DNA of 64,000 nt from a bacterium (GTDB lineage Bacteria > 4484-113 > JAGGVC01). Positions within the stretch are counted from its first letter, which is position 1; each line of letters starts with the position of its first letter. The translations under genes and the position numbers were made by a program. Shown here one piece after another: positions 1 to 7,944 of the stretch. Below the pieces are notes generated by a model, which was not told the origin of the DNA, did no database searches, and saw only the letters and a program-made list of their open reading frames with translations. The stretch covers positions 19,955-83,954 of the forward strand of contig JABRWB010000032.1 in assembly GCA_039961635.1 (NCBI GenBank). The letters run 5' to 3'.

Positions 1-36
1 AGTTTTGATTTTCCAGGATTCATTTTCGGGCGGCGC

Positions 37-594
37 TCAACCAACCGCTTGAATGCCCTCGTGGGCAAGCAGCATCGCCTTGAGCTTGATTCCGCCTCCG
101 AAGCCGCGAAGGTCGCCGCCAGCACCTATCACCCTGTGGCAGGGGATTATCACCGGGCAACGGTTCGCGCCGCAGGCGCCGCCGACCGCGCGCGGCGCGC
201 TTTTTATCTTGGCGGAAAGCTCGCCGTAAGTCGCAGTAGCGCCCCATGGAATCGAGAGCATGCTGTTCCAGACCTTCTTGCGATGGTCGGTGGCCAGCGC
301 GAAGTCGAACTTGGCCGAATCCGAAAGAAGGCGCTTGCAGGTCTTGCCGTCGCCGTTTGCATAGGCCGTGAAGAACTTGCCTATCCAGGCTGGAGGCGCA
401 TCGGATTTCGAAACTTCGACTTTTTCGATGCCGAGCTTGCGCGCTAGTGGAGCGATTTCCTTGAGCGCGGAGCCGAGGGACTTGTAAAAAAAGGAGTTGG
501 CAACAAGTCCCTTCGCCGACCAGATGAATGCGACCGTTCCCAACGTTGTGGAGACGGCGCCGATGCAATACTCGAAGTTGGATTGTTTTCCCAT
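37..594 (-). CDS. ogt: Methylated-DNA--protein-cysteine methyltransferase
   Basis: Suicide DNA-repair protein that moves an alkyl group from O6-alkylguanine to its own cysteine. The 185-residue product has the active-site motif PCHRV at residues 151-155 (Cys152), preceded by an ANRCP segment and followed by GDLRGFGGG, as expected for this family. The N-terminal domain is weakly conserved. The reading frame stays open upstream, but I start at the ATG at 594: a good promoter (TTGATT, 17 bases, TATATT) ends six bases before it and there is no ribosome binding site, so the message is probably leaderless. It is divergent from the phosphorylase gene at 686. Confidence 0.9.
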   Translation of the reverse strand: MGKQSNFEYCIGAVSTTLGTVAFIWSAKGLVANSFFYKSLGSALKEIAPLARKLGIEKVEVSKSDAPPAWIGKFFTAYANGDGKTCKRLLSDSAKFDFALATDHRKKVWNSMLSIPWGATATYGELSAKIKSAPRAVGGACGANRCPVIIPCHRVIGAGGDLRGFGGGIKLKAMLLAHEGIQAVG

Positions 595-600
595 ACATCT

Positions 601-629
601 AATATATGGCCGTCCGGCCGACAAATCAA
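601..629 (-). promoter_or_regulatory. Leaderless promoter of the MGMT gene
   Basis: On the minus strand: -35 TTGATT (624-629), 17-base spacer, -10 TATATT (601-606), then six bases to the ATG at 594. Transcription should start at or next to the start codon. It is the best -35/-10 pair among the leaderless promoters in this window. Confidence 0.65.
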
Positions 630-673
630 CCTGTGCAAGTGGCGGGAATCGAAGAGTGGTCGTCAAGTGGCGC

Positions 674-679
674 TAGAAT
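674..679 (+). promoter_or_regulatory. -10 box of a leaderless promoter for the nucleoside phosphorylase
   Basis: TAGAAT followed by exactly six bases and then the GTG start at 686. No purine-rich ribosome binding site lies between. I see no convincing -35 element. Confidence 0.5.
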
Positions 680-685
680 TACTCC

Positions 686-2026
686 GTGGGCGGATTCGAC
701 ATCCTTTGTGCCATCGAAACCAAGAAGCGCGGCGATGCTTTGTCGGAAGATGAAATCAGCGGATTTGTAACCGGATTCGTATCCGGACAAATACCCGATT
801 ACCAAGCGAGCGCCTTGCTGATGGCGATCGTGCTGCGCGGCATGAGCGACAAGGAAGTGTTCGCGCTCACCGAGGCGATTTGGAGGAGCGGCGGCACGTT
901 GGCGTTTCCCGGCCTGGGAAAGCCGCTGGTGGATAAGCATTCCACGGGGGGTGTCGGCGACAAGGTAACGCCGCTTTTTGTTCCGCTTATGATGGCCGCG
1001 GGAGCGGTATGCTGCAAAATGAGCGGGCGCGGCCTCGGCCACACCGGCGGGACGATTGACAAACTCGAAACCATTCCCGGATTCCGGACATCGCTTTCCG
1101 CAGACGAATTGGACGGGCAGATTCGCTCCATAGGCGGGGCGATAGTAGGTCAAAGCGCGGATCTTGCCCCCGCGGATAAAAAGCTTTATGCGCTGCGCGA
1201 TGTGACGGGAACGGTGGACAGCATTCCGCTGATCGTCGCAAGCATAATGGGCAAAAAGCTTGCCGGCGGCGCGGGGACGATCGTGCTCGACGTGAAAGTA
1301 GGAAAAGGAGCCTTTTTTCGCGACGAAGCTGCGGCGCGTGAATTTGCGCGGCTTGCTGAAGCGGCGGGAGCGCGTTTCGGACGGAAAGTGGTTTGCGTTC
1401 TCACAAAGATGGACTCGCCGCTCGGTCACGCGGTCGGGAATCTGCTGGAGATGATTGAAGTGTGGGACGCGCTTCTGGGCAAAGGGCCTGCTGATTTGCT
1501 GGAGGTAGTGTACGAGCTTGGCTCGGCGGCGCTGGTTGAATCCGGCTTGGCGGTTTCCAAGGCCGCGGCCCGCGACAAACTAATGCAGCTTATTGCCGAC
1601 GGCTCGGCGCGCGTTGCCTTCGAAAAGCTGGTCAAAGCGCAAGGAGGGTCGTTGGGCGCGCTTAGGGAAAGATTCGGCGAACTCGCATCCGTCCCTCGGG
1701 CGTACATCGCGGCCCGCAAGGCAGGGTTCATCCATTCCATTGACGCGCTTGCGATCGGGGAAGCCGCGCGGGCGCTCGGCGCAGGCAGGTTCGAACTCGA
1801 CGATTCCATCGACCCGTTTGCAGGCATCTTGCTTCTTAAAAAGCCTGGCGACAGAATCGAACTCAAGGAGCCTTGGGCGCTCTGCTACTTCAATCTGGGC
1901 ACACCGTCGGTAATCGCGAGGCTGGGCTCGACACGCGAAGCTGTCGGCTCCGGAATTGAAATGCTGCTGCATGACGCGATTGCCATCGGCGGAGAGCTTC
2001 CCGAGCCGAATCCGAATTCCAGGTGA
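686..2026 (+). CDS. deoA: Thymidine/pyrimidine-nucleoside phosphorylase
   Basis: Phosphorolysis of pyrimidine (deoxy)nucleosides to base and (deoxy)ribose-1-phosphate, in cytoplasmic nucleoside salvage. The 446-residue protein has the phosphate/sugar-binding KHSTGG motif at 84-89 and the full family signature SGRGLGHTGGTIDKLE at 113-128; length is normal for the family. I cannot tell a thymidine-specific enzyme (deoA) from a broad one (pdp). The start is GTG at 686, set by a TAGAAT box six bases upstream. A cytidine deaminase at 31090-31518 could feed the same salvage route. The gene stands alone. Confidence 0.92.
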   Translation: MGGFDILCAIETKKRGDALSEDEISGFVTGFVSGQIPDYQASALLMAIVLRGMSDKEVFALTEAIWRSGGTLAFPGLGKPLVDKHSTGGVGDKVTPLFVPLMMAAGAVCCKMSGRGLGHTGGTIDKLETIPGFRTSLSADELDGQIRSIGGAIVGQSADLAPADKKLYALRDVTGTVDSIPLIVASIMGKKLAGGAGTIVLDVKVGKGAFFRDEAAAREFARLAEAAGARFGRKVVCVLTKMDSPLGHAVGNLLEMIEVWDALLGKGPADLLEVVYELGSAALVESGLAVSKAAARDKLMQLIADGSARVAFEKLVKAQGGSLGALRERFGELASVPRAYIAARKAGFIHSIDALAIGEAARALGAGRFELDDSIDPFAGILLLKKPGDRIELKEPWALCYFNLGTPSVIARLGSTREAVGSGIEMLLHDAIAIGGELPEPNPNSR

Positions 2027-2412
2027 TTGGGGTATGAGCAGAGCCGAACCTCATTTGGGAACAGCCTTCGACAGTGAAAAAAAGAAGTGTCGAGGACTCG
2101 AGCAGGTATTGTGTTTTATGGTTCTAACCAAAAAAGCCTGATTTGGCTTCCGTAATTGGCCTCTAAAATATCTTTACTTATGTATAGCTAAAAAGGCGCC
2201 AAAAATTGCCTTTCCCGAAATTGGTTGCTTTTGGCGGGCAGAAGGGAAGAAAAATGCCCAAAAAAGTGCCCAAATTCTAGCTAATGGGATTGATTTCCCG
2301 TCCAAAGGGCTGTTCAAATTATCTTTCTTAGTTTAAAATTCCCTTGCTCTTCAGGTTTGAAGAGCGGTTTAGGGAAATGAATCAAGTCGCTTTCAATTCG
2401 GTGCAGGAAGCT
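2027..2412 (+). other. AT-rich intergenic region before the dcw cluster
   Basis: Nearly 390 bases without a credible gene, clearly more AT-rich than the surroundings. It holds an 8-base inverted repeat CGCCAAAA/TTTTGGCG (2197-2204 and 2229-2236), a small AAGCC/GGCTT hairpin near 2136-2150, two TGCCCA words 12 bases apart (2255-2260 and 2267-2272) and the presumed mraZ promoter at 2311-2339. It is probably the control region of the division cluster and the end of the upstream unit. I see no intrinsic terminator with a T-tract for the phosphorylase gene. Confidence 0.45.
2311..2339 (+). promoter_or_regulatory. Candidate promoter of the dcw cluster
   Basis: TGTTCA (2311-2316), 17-base spacer, TAAAAT (2334-2339). 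The start site would be near 2346, leaving a leader of about 65 bases to the mraZ start I prefer. The -10 is good and the -35 weak. Another possible pair (TTGATT at 2290, TCAAAT at 2314) overlaps it. Confidence 0.35.
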
Positions 2413-2961
2413 ATGCCTCCCAAGATGCTTGTGGGACGCGAGTCGCAGGTCATTGACGGGCGGTTCCGCATCAGGCTTCCGCAAAATCTGTGCAACACGG
2501 AGATCCGTGATGTGGTGATCACTCTCAGCCCGCACAGAAAGTGGCTTGAGATTCTTCCCAAGTGGACGTACGAGGCTCTTTACAACCAACTTTGGCCGAA
2601 AACCAGCCTCAGCTCGTATTCCGGATTCATCAACTACAGCGATCGCGATTACGTGGACAATCTGCGCGAAGTGCTCGAAAGCCATCACAGGACGGCAATA
2701 GACGATTCGCAGCGCGTTGTCATCCCGCAGGACCTGCGCGAGGCCATCGGTCTCAAGCAAGGCGACACCGTGGTTCTCATCGGCATGCTTGACAAGGTCG
2801 AAGTGTGGCGTGAAGAGGACTACGTTTCCTACTCGCAAACCCGCAAAAACAGGGACTTGTCCCTGGTTTTCGGTTCTGAAGGGCTCAAGGCCGGCGGCAA
2901 AGGCGGCGACGCCGGTCTTGAGCACCTTAATTTGCCCGGAGGAGATCCTGCTTCGGGCTAG
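2413..2961 (+). CDS. mraZ: MraZ, transcriptional regulator of the dcw cluster
   Basis: Ring-forming DNA-binding regulator normally encoded first in the dcw cluster. The 182-residue product has two SpoVT/AbrB-type half-domains, roughly residues 10-55 (GRFRIRLPQNL) and 92-138 (SQRVVIPQDLREAIGL), plus a Gly-rich tail. The usual DxKGR signature of the first repeat is degenerate (IDGRFR). The frame is open from a TTG at 2344. I choose the ATG at 2413 because AGGAAG stands just upstream and because MLVGRESQVIDGRF lines up with the usual N-terminus of the family; ATG at 2425 is the alternative. rsmH follows after 7 bases. Confidence 0.85.
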   Translation: MPPKMLVGRESQVIDGRFRIRLPQNLCNTEIRDVVITLSPHRKWLEILPKWTYEALYNQLWPKTSLSSYSGFINYSDRDYVDNLREVLESHHRTAIDDSQRVVIPQDLREAIGLKQGDTVVLIGMLDKVEVWREEDYVSYSQTRKNRDLSLVFGSEGLKAGGKGGDAGLEHLNLPGGDPASG

Positions 2962-2968
2962 CAGGTTC

Positions 2969-3922
2969 ATGGAGGAAAATCCCAGGCTTCACGCAAGCGT
3001 GATGGTCGAGGAAGTGGTGCGATACCTCGACCCGAAGCCGGGAGGAAAGCACCTGGAATTGGGAGTATCAACAGGCGGTCATCTGTTAAGGGTGTGCAAG
3101 TTGATTTCTCCCGGCGGATTCGCCGTCGCCGTTGATCTCGACGGGCAGGCCATAGAGATCGCTCGGCGAAGGATTGAAGAAACGCTCACGGAGTGCCGCG
3201 TTGTGTTTTTGCAAGGGGATTACGGGGAATTACCCGCTCTTCTTTCCCCCGCGGGGATTCCGGAGGATTTCTTCAACAGCTGCGTCCTGGACGCCGGAAT
3301 GAGCGGTTTTCAGCTCGAAGGCGGCAGGGGATTCAGCTATAAGCGCGATCAGGAATTGGACATGAGATTCGATCCGGGAATGAAACTTACTGCAAAGGAA
3401 TTGGTCAACGGCGCGAGCGTCGAAGAGCTTTCCCGCATACTGGCCGAAGTCGGCGACATTCCGGAAGCCGCAAAAGTCGCCGCGGCGATCGCCAAGGCGC
3501 GGGCGATACGTCCGATAAACACAACCTTCGAGCTTATCGAGGCGGTGTCCGAGATTTGGCCGGAGAAAATGCCGTACGGGAAGCGCATGCGCAGGCTTGG
3601 CCAGCTTTTCATGGCGCTTCGCGACATCGTCAATCCGGGCGCGAAGGGATTGCGCGGCGGTATCGAACACGCCGTCAAATATTTAAGCAAAAACAAGGGC
3701 CGCTTTGCGTTGCTCACGTTCAGCGGCGGCGAAAACAGGGTGGCGAAATCGGTTCTTAACGCATACAGAAGGCCCGGTGAATCCAACTCCGATTGGGTTG
3801 TAAAGGAAATTACGCCTGGGGCGGTCAGGCCTTCCAGGCAGGAAGTTAAAGCGAATCCAGCCGCGCATTCCGCGATGCTGCGCGTATTCGAGCGCCGCGC
3901 GGTCGCGCAGGAGAAGGAGTGA
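2969..3922 (+). CDS. rsmH: 16S rRNA (cytosine-1402-N4)-methyltransferase RsmH, divergent
   Basis: SAM-dependent methyltransferase of 16S rRNA C1402, with its standard place between mraZ and the ftsL position. The 317-residue protein keeps the family frame: HASVMVEEVVRYLDPKPGG at the N-terminus, a RGFSYK..LDMRFDPGMKLTA block in the middle, and the ARAIRPINTTFELIEAV segment. The SAM motif is unusual (LELGVSTGGH instead of the common DATLGGGGH type) and the DLGVSSPQ-like element reads DAGMSGFQ. The enzyme is probably active but divergent. ATG at 2969 is chosen because it matches the family N-terminus; the frame runs much further upstream inside mraZ. Confidence 0.85.
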   Translation: MEENPRLHASVMVEEVVRYLDPKPGGKHLELGVSTGGHLLRVCKLISPGGFAVAVDLDGQAIEIARRRIEETLTECRVVFLQGDYGELPALLSPAGIPEDFFNSCVLDAGMSGFQLEGGRGFSYKRDQELDMRFDPGMKLTAKELVNGASVEELSRILAEVGDIPEAAKVAAAIAKARAIRPINTTFELIEAVSEIWPEKMPYGKRMRRLGQLFMALRDIVNPGAKGLRGGIEHAVKYLSKNKGRFALLTFSGGENRVAKSVLNAYRRPGESNSDWVVKEITPGAVRPSRQEVKANPAAHSAMLRVFERRAVAQEKE

Positions 3923-3925
3923 AAG

Positions 3926-4402
3926 ATGTCGAATGTTCGCACCGTTCTGCCTCGCGAGGCTTACGAAGGGGCGCTTTCCTTCGACGAAAGCAGAAAGTTC
4001 CGCCAGAAACCGCCAAGGGTTTACGAATCCGTCGAGTTTTCGATCAAATGGCGGATTTTTCTGTTCCTCACCATCGCCGGTTTGGCGATGACGCTTTTCG
4101 GGATCGCATATCTTGCGACCCAGGTATCGATTAAGCAGTACAGGTTGCAGCAACTGGAGGAATCCACGCGCAACCTGGAGGTGCAGATTTCGCAGGCGCA
4201 GGCGCAGAATCTTGGCGTAAGGCGCGACATTTTTTTCAATACCGGACTTCAGACAAGACTGGGCCTCGAATACCCTGCAAGTACGCTGTTCGTTTACCAC
4301 AAGCCTGTGGAGGGGGGGGCGTCCGGCGAAGAACTGGTGCGCACGCTTTACGGCGCGGCAAAGCCGGAAGTGAAATGGGGTTCTTACCTTTTCAAGTATT
4401 AG
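3926..4402 (+). CDS. FtsL-like division protein
   Basis: A 158-residue bitopic membrane protein in the ftsL slot between rsmH and ftsI. It has a charged cytoplasmic N-terminus, one membrane segment at about 43-65, then a short coiled coil (66-96, Gln/Leu/Glu-rich) and a small extracytoplasmic tail. FtsL proteins share little sequence, so the assignment rests on position, topology and size. The likely role is a partner of a DivIC/FtsB-like protein and FtsQ in activating FtsW-FtsI. It starts 3 bases after rsmH ends, with GAAGGAGTG as ribosome binding site. Confidence 0.65.
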   Translation: MSNVRTVLPREAYEGALSFDESRKFRQKPPRVYESVEFSIKWRIFLFLTIAGLAMTLFGIAYLATQVSIKQYRLQQLEESTRNLEVQISQAQAQNLGVRRDIFFNTGLQTRLGLEYPASTLFVYHKPVEGGASGEELVRTLYGAAKPEVKWGSYLFKY

Positions 4403-4420
4403 GGGCGCTGCGGCGTTTTC

Positions 4421-6271
4421 ATGGCGATTCGCGAATACAGAGGGCATGACTGCGGATTCGACCCCGCCATTCTTAAATGGCGGATCATCTGCGCGTCGTT
4501 GCTCATGGCATTCTTTTCCGTATTCATCATCGCGTTCGTCGTCAAATGGCAGACCGTGGATCGCGACAAAGTCCTCGAAATGATGCGCTCCAAATGGCAG
4601 GCGTCATACGAAGTGCCCGCGCGGCGCGGTGCGATTCGCTCTCGCGGCGGCTCGCTGTTGGCGATCAGCGAAAAAACCTGGGAAGTCGTGGTCGATCCGC
4701 TGATAGTCGGCGACGGTGCCGTGGCATCCGAAAAGCTCGCCGAATTGTTCGGCGGCTCGAAGGAAGAGCTGTTGGCGCGCATTGCCGATGGAAAGCGTAA
4801 GGGAAGCAGGTATCTGAAAGTGGCGGACGGGCTGTCGCAATCCGAAATGGTTGCCACCATGAACCTGAATCTCAAAGGGGTTTTCGTCTCGGAAGGTTAC
4901 CGCAGGTTTTATCCGTTCAAAGATCAGATGTCGCCGCACACCATCGGTTTCATCCGGCTGCGCGACGACGTCCATTTTCAGGCGGAATCCGCGTTCGACG
5001 AATATCTGGAGGGCGAGCCCGGTCAAGTATTTTACCAGCGGGACAGCAAGTGGGGCAGGATTCCCGAATCCACTTTCATACAAAAAGAAGTCCGCAACGG
5101 CCTCGATGTTTACCTGACGATCGACGAAAACATTCAGATAATCTGTGACGCGGAGCTGGATGTCGCTTTCGCTTCCAACAAGGCGGAGTGGGGGCTTGTT
5201 TCGGTGATGGATCCTTACACCGGCGAGATTCTCGCGTGCGCCGTGCGCCCCACTTTCGATCCCAACGAGTGCGTCCGTGGAGCGAAGGTAGGCTCCATCG
5301 CGGTCAATCCGCTGTACGGCATGGTCGTCGAGCCGGGAAGCATAATCAAGCCGATAATAATCGCCGGCGCGCTTGACCGCGGCTATATAACGCTTGACGA
5401 CAAGTACTATTGCCCGGCGACGCTGAAGATTGACGACACAACGGTTTCGGAAGCGCATAAGGGAAAAGGTTTCGGCCTGATCACGGTCAAAGAAGGAATA
5501 ATCAAGTCCAGCAACGTCCTCATGGCGCAGGTTGGAACCGACTTGGGGATGAACAAGCTCATGGAAATTCTTGACGGGGCCATGCTTCTCGAACGGCCCG
5601 GGCTGGGATTGCCCACCGAAACCGCAGGGCTGCCCCCGAATTTGGCGAAGCTGGACAAGCACGGCCGATATTACGAGCAGTACGATTCGGACGAGGGCCG
5701 CATCGCATTCGGCCAGGGGCCGGCCATGTCGCCTTTGGCGATTCTCACGGCATACGCCGAGCTTGCCAACGGCGGTTACGCCGTTCAGCCGAAGATTATT
5801 TTGGGAACTGCGAAAGACGTCGGAGCGGCGCTGGAATACGCTGGTTTGGCGAGAACCGAATACGCCCCCTTCAAGGTTTCCGCTACGGACAGGCTGAAAC
5901 GCAAGCAGGTTTACAGCAAAGACACGGTCGAAGCTGTAAGGCAAGCTCTGGTTGAAGTTGTGCATAGCGACAGGGGAACAGGCAAAGCCGCCCGGCTGTC
6001 GAGCGGGCTGACCGTCGCCGGCAAAACCGGCACCGCGCAGATTCACAATCCGAACGGCAAGGGATACTTGAAAGGCCAGTACCTTTCCAGTTTCGTCGGT
6101 TACTTTCCGGCGGCCGCGCCCAGATACGTCGTTATGGTCATGTTCAAAAATCCGCGTGGCAAGTATTACGGCGGCGAGGTGTCGGCTCCGGTTTTCAAGC
6201 GGGTGGCGGATCGCATCTGTTACCTGGACAGGATAAGCCCGGAAGTCGTTGAAGGCGACGGACGGACTTAG
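4421..6271 (+). CDS. ftsI: Septal peptidoglycan D,D-transpeptidase (class B PBP)
   Basis: Cross-links peptidoglycan at the septum, anchored in the membrane with its catalytic domain outside. The 616 residues comprise a signal anchor at about 20-42, a PBP dimerisation domain (about 60-215) and a transpeptidase domain with the three penicillin-binding motifs: SIIK 307-310 (nucleophile Ser307), SSN 363-365 and KTGT 535-538. There is no C-terminal PASTA domain. It sits directly after the ftsL-like gene and before murE, and is the natural partner of FtsW at 11875. Confidence 0.93.
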   Translation: MAIREYRGHDCGFDPAILKWRIICASLLMAFFSVFIIAFVVKWQTVDRDKVLEMMRSKWQASYEVPARRGAIRSRGGSLLAISEKTWEVVVDPLIVGDGAVASEKLAELFGGSKEELLARIADGKRKGSRYLKVADGLSQSEMVATMNLNLKGVFVSEGYRRFYPFKDQMSPHTIGFIRLRDDVHFQAESAFDEYLEGEPGQVFYQRDSKWGRIPESTFIQKEVRNGLDVYLTIDENIQIICDAELDVAFASNKAEWGLVSVMDPYTGEILACAVRPTFDPNECVRGAKVGSIAVNPLYGMVVEPGSIIKPIIIAGALDRGYITLDDKYYCPATLKIDDTTVSEAHKGKGFGLITVKEGIIKSSNVLMAQVGTDLGMNKLMEILDGAMLLERPGLGLPTETAGLPPNLAKLDKHGRYYEQYDSDEGRIAFGQGPAMSPLAILTAYAELANGGYAVQPKIILGTAKDVGAALEYAGLARTEYAPFKVSATDRLKRKQVYSKDTVEAVRQALVEVVHSDRGTGKAARLSSGLTVAGKTGTAQIHNPNGKGYLKGQYLSSFVGYFPAAAPRYVVMVMFKNPRGKYYGGEVSAPVFKRVADRICYLDRISPEVVEGDGRT

Positions 6272-6320
6272 CCGTTGACAGCTCTTAATTTGTCCTTCGC
6301 TCTTTCGAGGCGCAGGTGAA

Positions 6321-7868
6321 ATGAAGTTGGCGAAGCTTGTGGAAAAGCTTGAGGTGGTTGAATTGAGAGTGGCCGACCCCGAGGTCGAGATCACTTCGGT
6401 CAGCCACGATTCCAAGAAATGCGGAAAGGGAACGCTTTTCGTCGCCCTAAAGGGGACAAAGCGCGACGGCCACGAGTATATTCCCGAAGCAATCGCCAAC
6501 GGTGCGGATGCGGTTCTTTGCGAGCACAGCTTGAGCCTTGTGGATCCAAAACAGAAAGTTGCAAACATCGTACGCGTAGCGGATGGGCGGGACTCTTTGG
6601 CAGCGGCCGCAGCCGAAATCGCCGGCAACCCTTCAAAAAAACTCACCGTAATCGGTGTCACGGGCACCAATGGAAAGACCACCGTCGTCTCGATGCTTTG
6701 CCACATTCTTGAAGGCGCTGGTGTCCCGGTGGTCGGTTTGACCACGGTCGGAACCCTCCGGGGCGGCGTTTACACTTCTGAAAGCGATCTTACCACTCCG
6801 GATCCGGTGTTTCTGCAACACACGTTCGCGAAAGCGCTGGCGGATGGCGTCACGCACGTTGTGATGGAAGTATCGTCGCACTCGCTCTCCCAGAAGCGCG
6901 TCGCGCATACCAAATTCAAGGCGGGCGCATTCACCAATCTAACGGAAGATCATCTAGATTTCCACGGCACCATGGACGCGTACTTCGCGGCCAAGGCCGA
7001 ATTTTTCAAGTCTTACTTGGTTGACCCCGCAGGGCAGTACGCGGTCATTTGGAAGGACGACCCCGCGGGCAAAAAACTGGCCTCTCTTTCCGGAGCGCAA
7101 ATAATAACCTGCTCCATGGAAGACAGGAATGCCGACATATGCGCCGAACCAATGGAGCTTACCCCCTTGGGCTCCCGGTTCGAAATGGCGCTGGATGTCT
7201 CCAAAATTTCCCAGGTTTCCTCCGCCTGGATCCCCCAAACCGGCCGGGCAGTACGCACCGTCGGCATGCGTCTGCCCGGCACTTTTAACATCGCAAACTC
7301 GCTGGTCGCGGCCGGCCTTGCGCTCGGACAGGGCGTGGGGATTGAACAAGTCGCGGCCGGAATCGAATCGTTTCCCGGCGTGCCAGGGCGCCTCGAACGC
7401 ATCGACGAAGGGCAGCGGTTCACGGTCATCGTGGACTACGCCCACACTCCCGATGCGCTCGAAAACGTGCTCCGCACGCTCCAACAACTTCGCCATCAGA
7501 GGGGGCGCGTAATCCTTGTCATGGGCAATGGCGGCGACCGTGACAGGGATAAGCGCCCCCTTTGTGGGTCTATCGGCGCGGAGATGAGCCATCGGTTTTT
7601 TGTCACGACGGACAACCCGCGAACCGAGGATCCCGACGCGATCATTGCGGGCATAGTTTCCGGCGTGAAGCCCCCCCACAAGGATCGCATAACTGTGATT
7701 CCGGACAGGCGCAAAGCCATCGAAGCCGCTATTTCCATTGCCGGGCCGGAAGACATCGTCCTGATTGCCGGAAAAGGCCACGAGACCTACCAGATAATCG
7801 GGACACAGAAGTTTCCTTTCGACGACAGGGAAGTCGCCAGGGAAATATTGCGGGGAATTCAAAGCTGA
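6321..7868 (+). CDS. murE: UDP-MurNAc-tripeptide synthetase, meso-diaminopimelate type
   Basis: Adds the third amino acid to UDP-MurNAc-L-Ala-D-Glu with ATP. The 515 residues show the Mur ligase P-loop TGTNGKTT at 114-121, the HxLSQKR-like substrate region (SSHSLSQKRVAHTKF), and the C-terminal motif DNPRTEDP. The DNPR form of that motif is typical of enzymes that add meso-diaminopimelate, so the wall is probably mDAP-type. The start is the ATG after CAGGTGAA. Confidence 0.95.
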   Translation: MKLAKLVEKLEVVELRVADPEVEITSVSHDSKKCGKGTLFVALKGTKRDGHEYIPEAIANGADAVLCEHSLSLVDPKQKVANIVRVADGRDSLAAAAAEIAGNPSKKLTVIGVTGTNGKTTVVSMLCHILEGAGVPVVGLTTVGTLRGGVYTSESDLTTPDPVFLQHTFAKALADGVTHVVMEVSSHSLSQKRVAHTKFKAGAFTNLTEDHLDFHGTMDAYFAAKAEFFKSYLVDPAGQYAVIWKDDPAGKKLASLSGAQIITCSMEDRNADICAEPMELTPLGSRFEMALDVSKISQVSSAWIPQTGRAVRTVGMRLPGTFNIANSLVAAGLALGQGVGIEQVAAGIESFPGVPGRLERIDEGQRFTVIVDYAHTPDALENVLRTLQQLRHQRGRVILVMGNGGDRDRDKRPLCGSIGAEMSHRFFVTTDNPRTEDPDAIIAGIVSGVKPPHKDRITVIPDRRKAIEAAISIAGPEDIVLIAGKGHETYQIIGTQKFPFDDREVAREILRGIQS

Positions 7869-7944
7869 ATGCGCAGAGTGTTCCCCGAACGAGGTTGATT
7901 TTGATGGGGCGTTTCGCCCGAAAAACATATGCCGGGGTATTTTG

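Noticed and set aside
2255-2272. Two TGCCCA words before mraZ as possible MraZ binding boxes.
   Set aside because: Known MraZ boxes are TGGG-type repeats with a spacing near 10 bases; here the spacing is 12 and there are only two.
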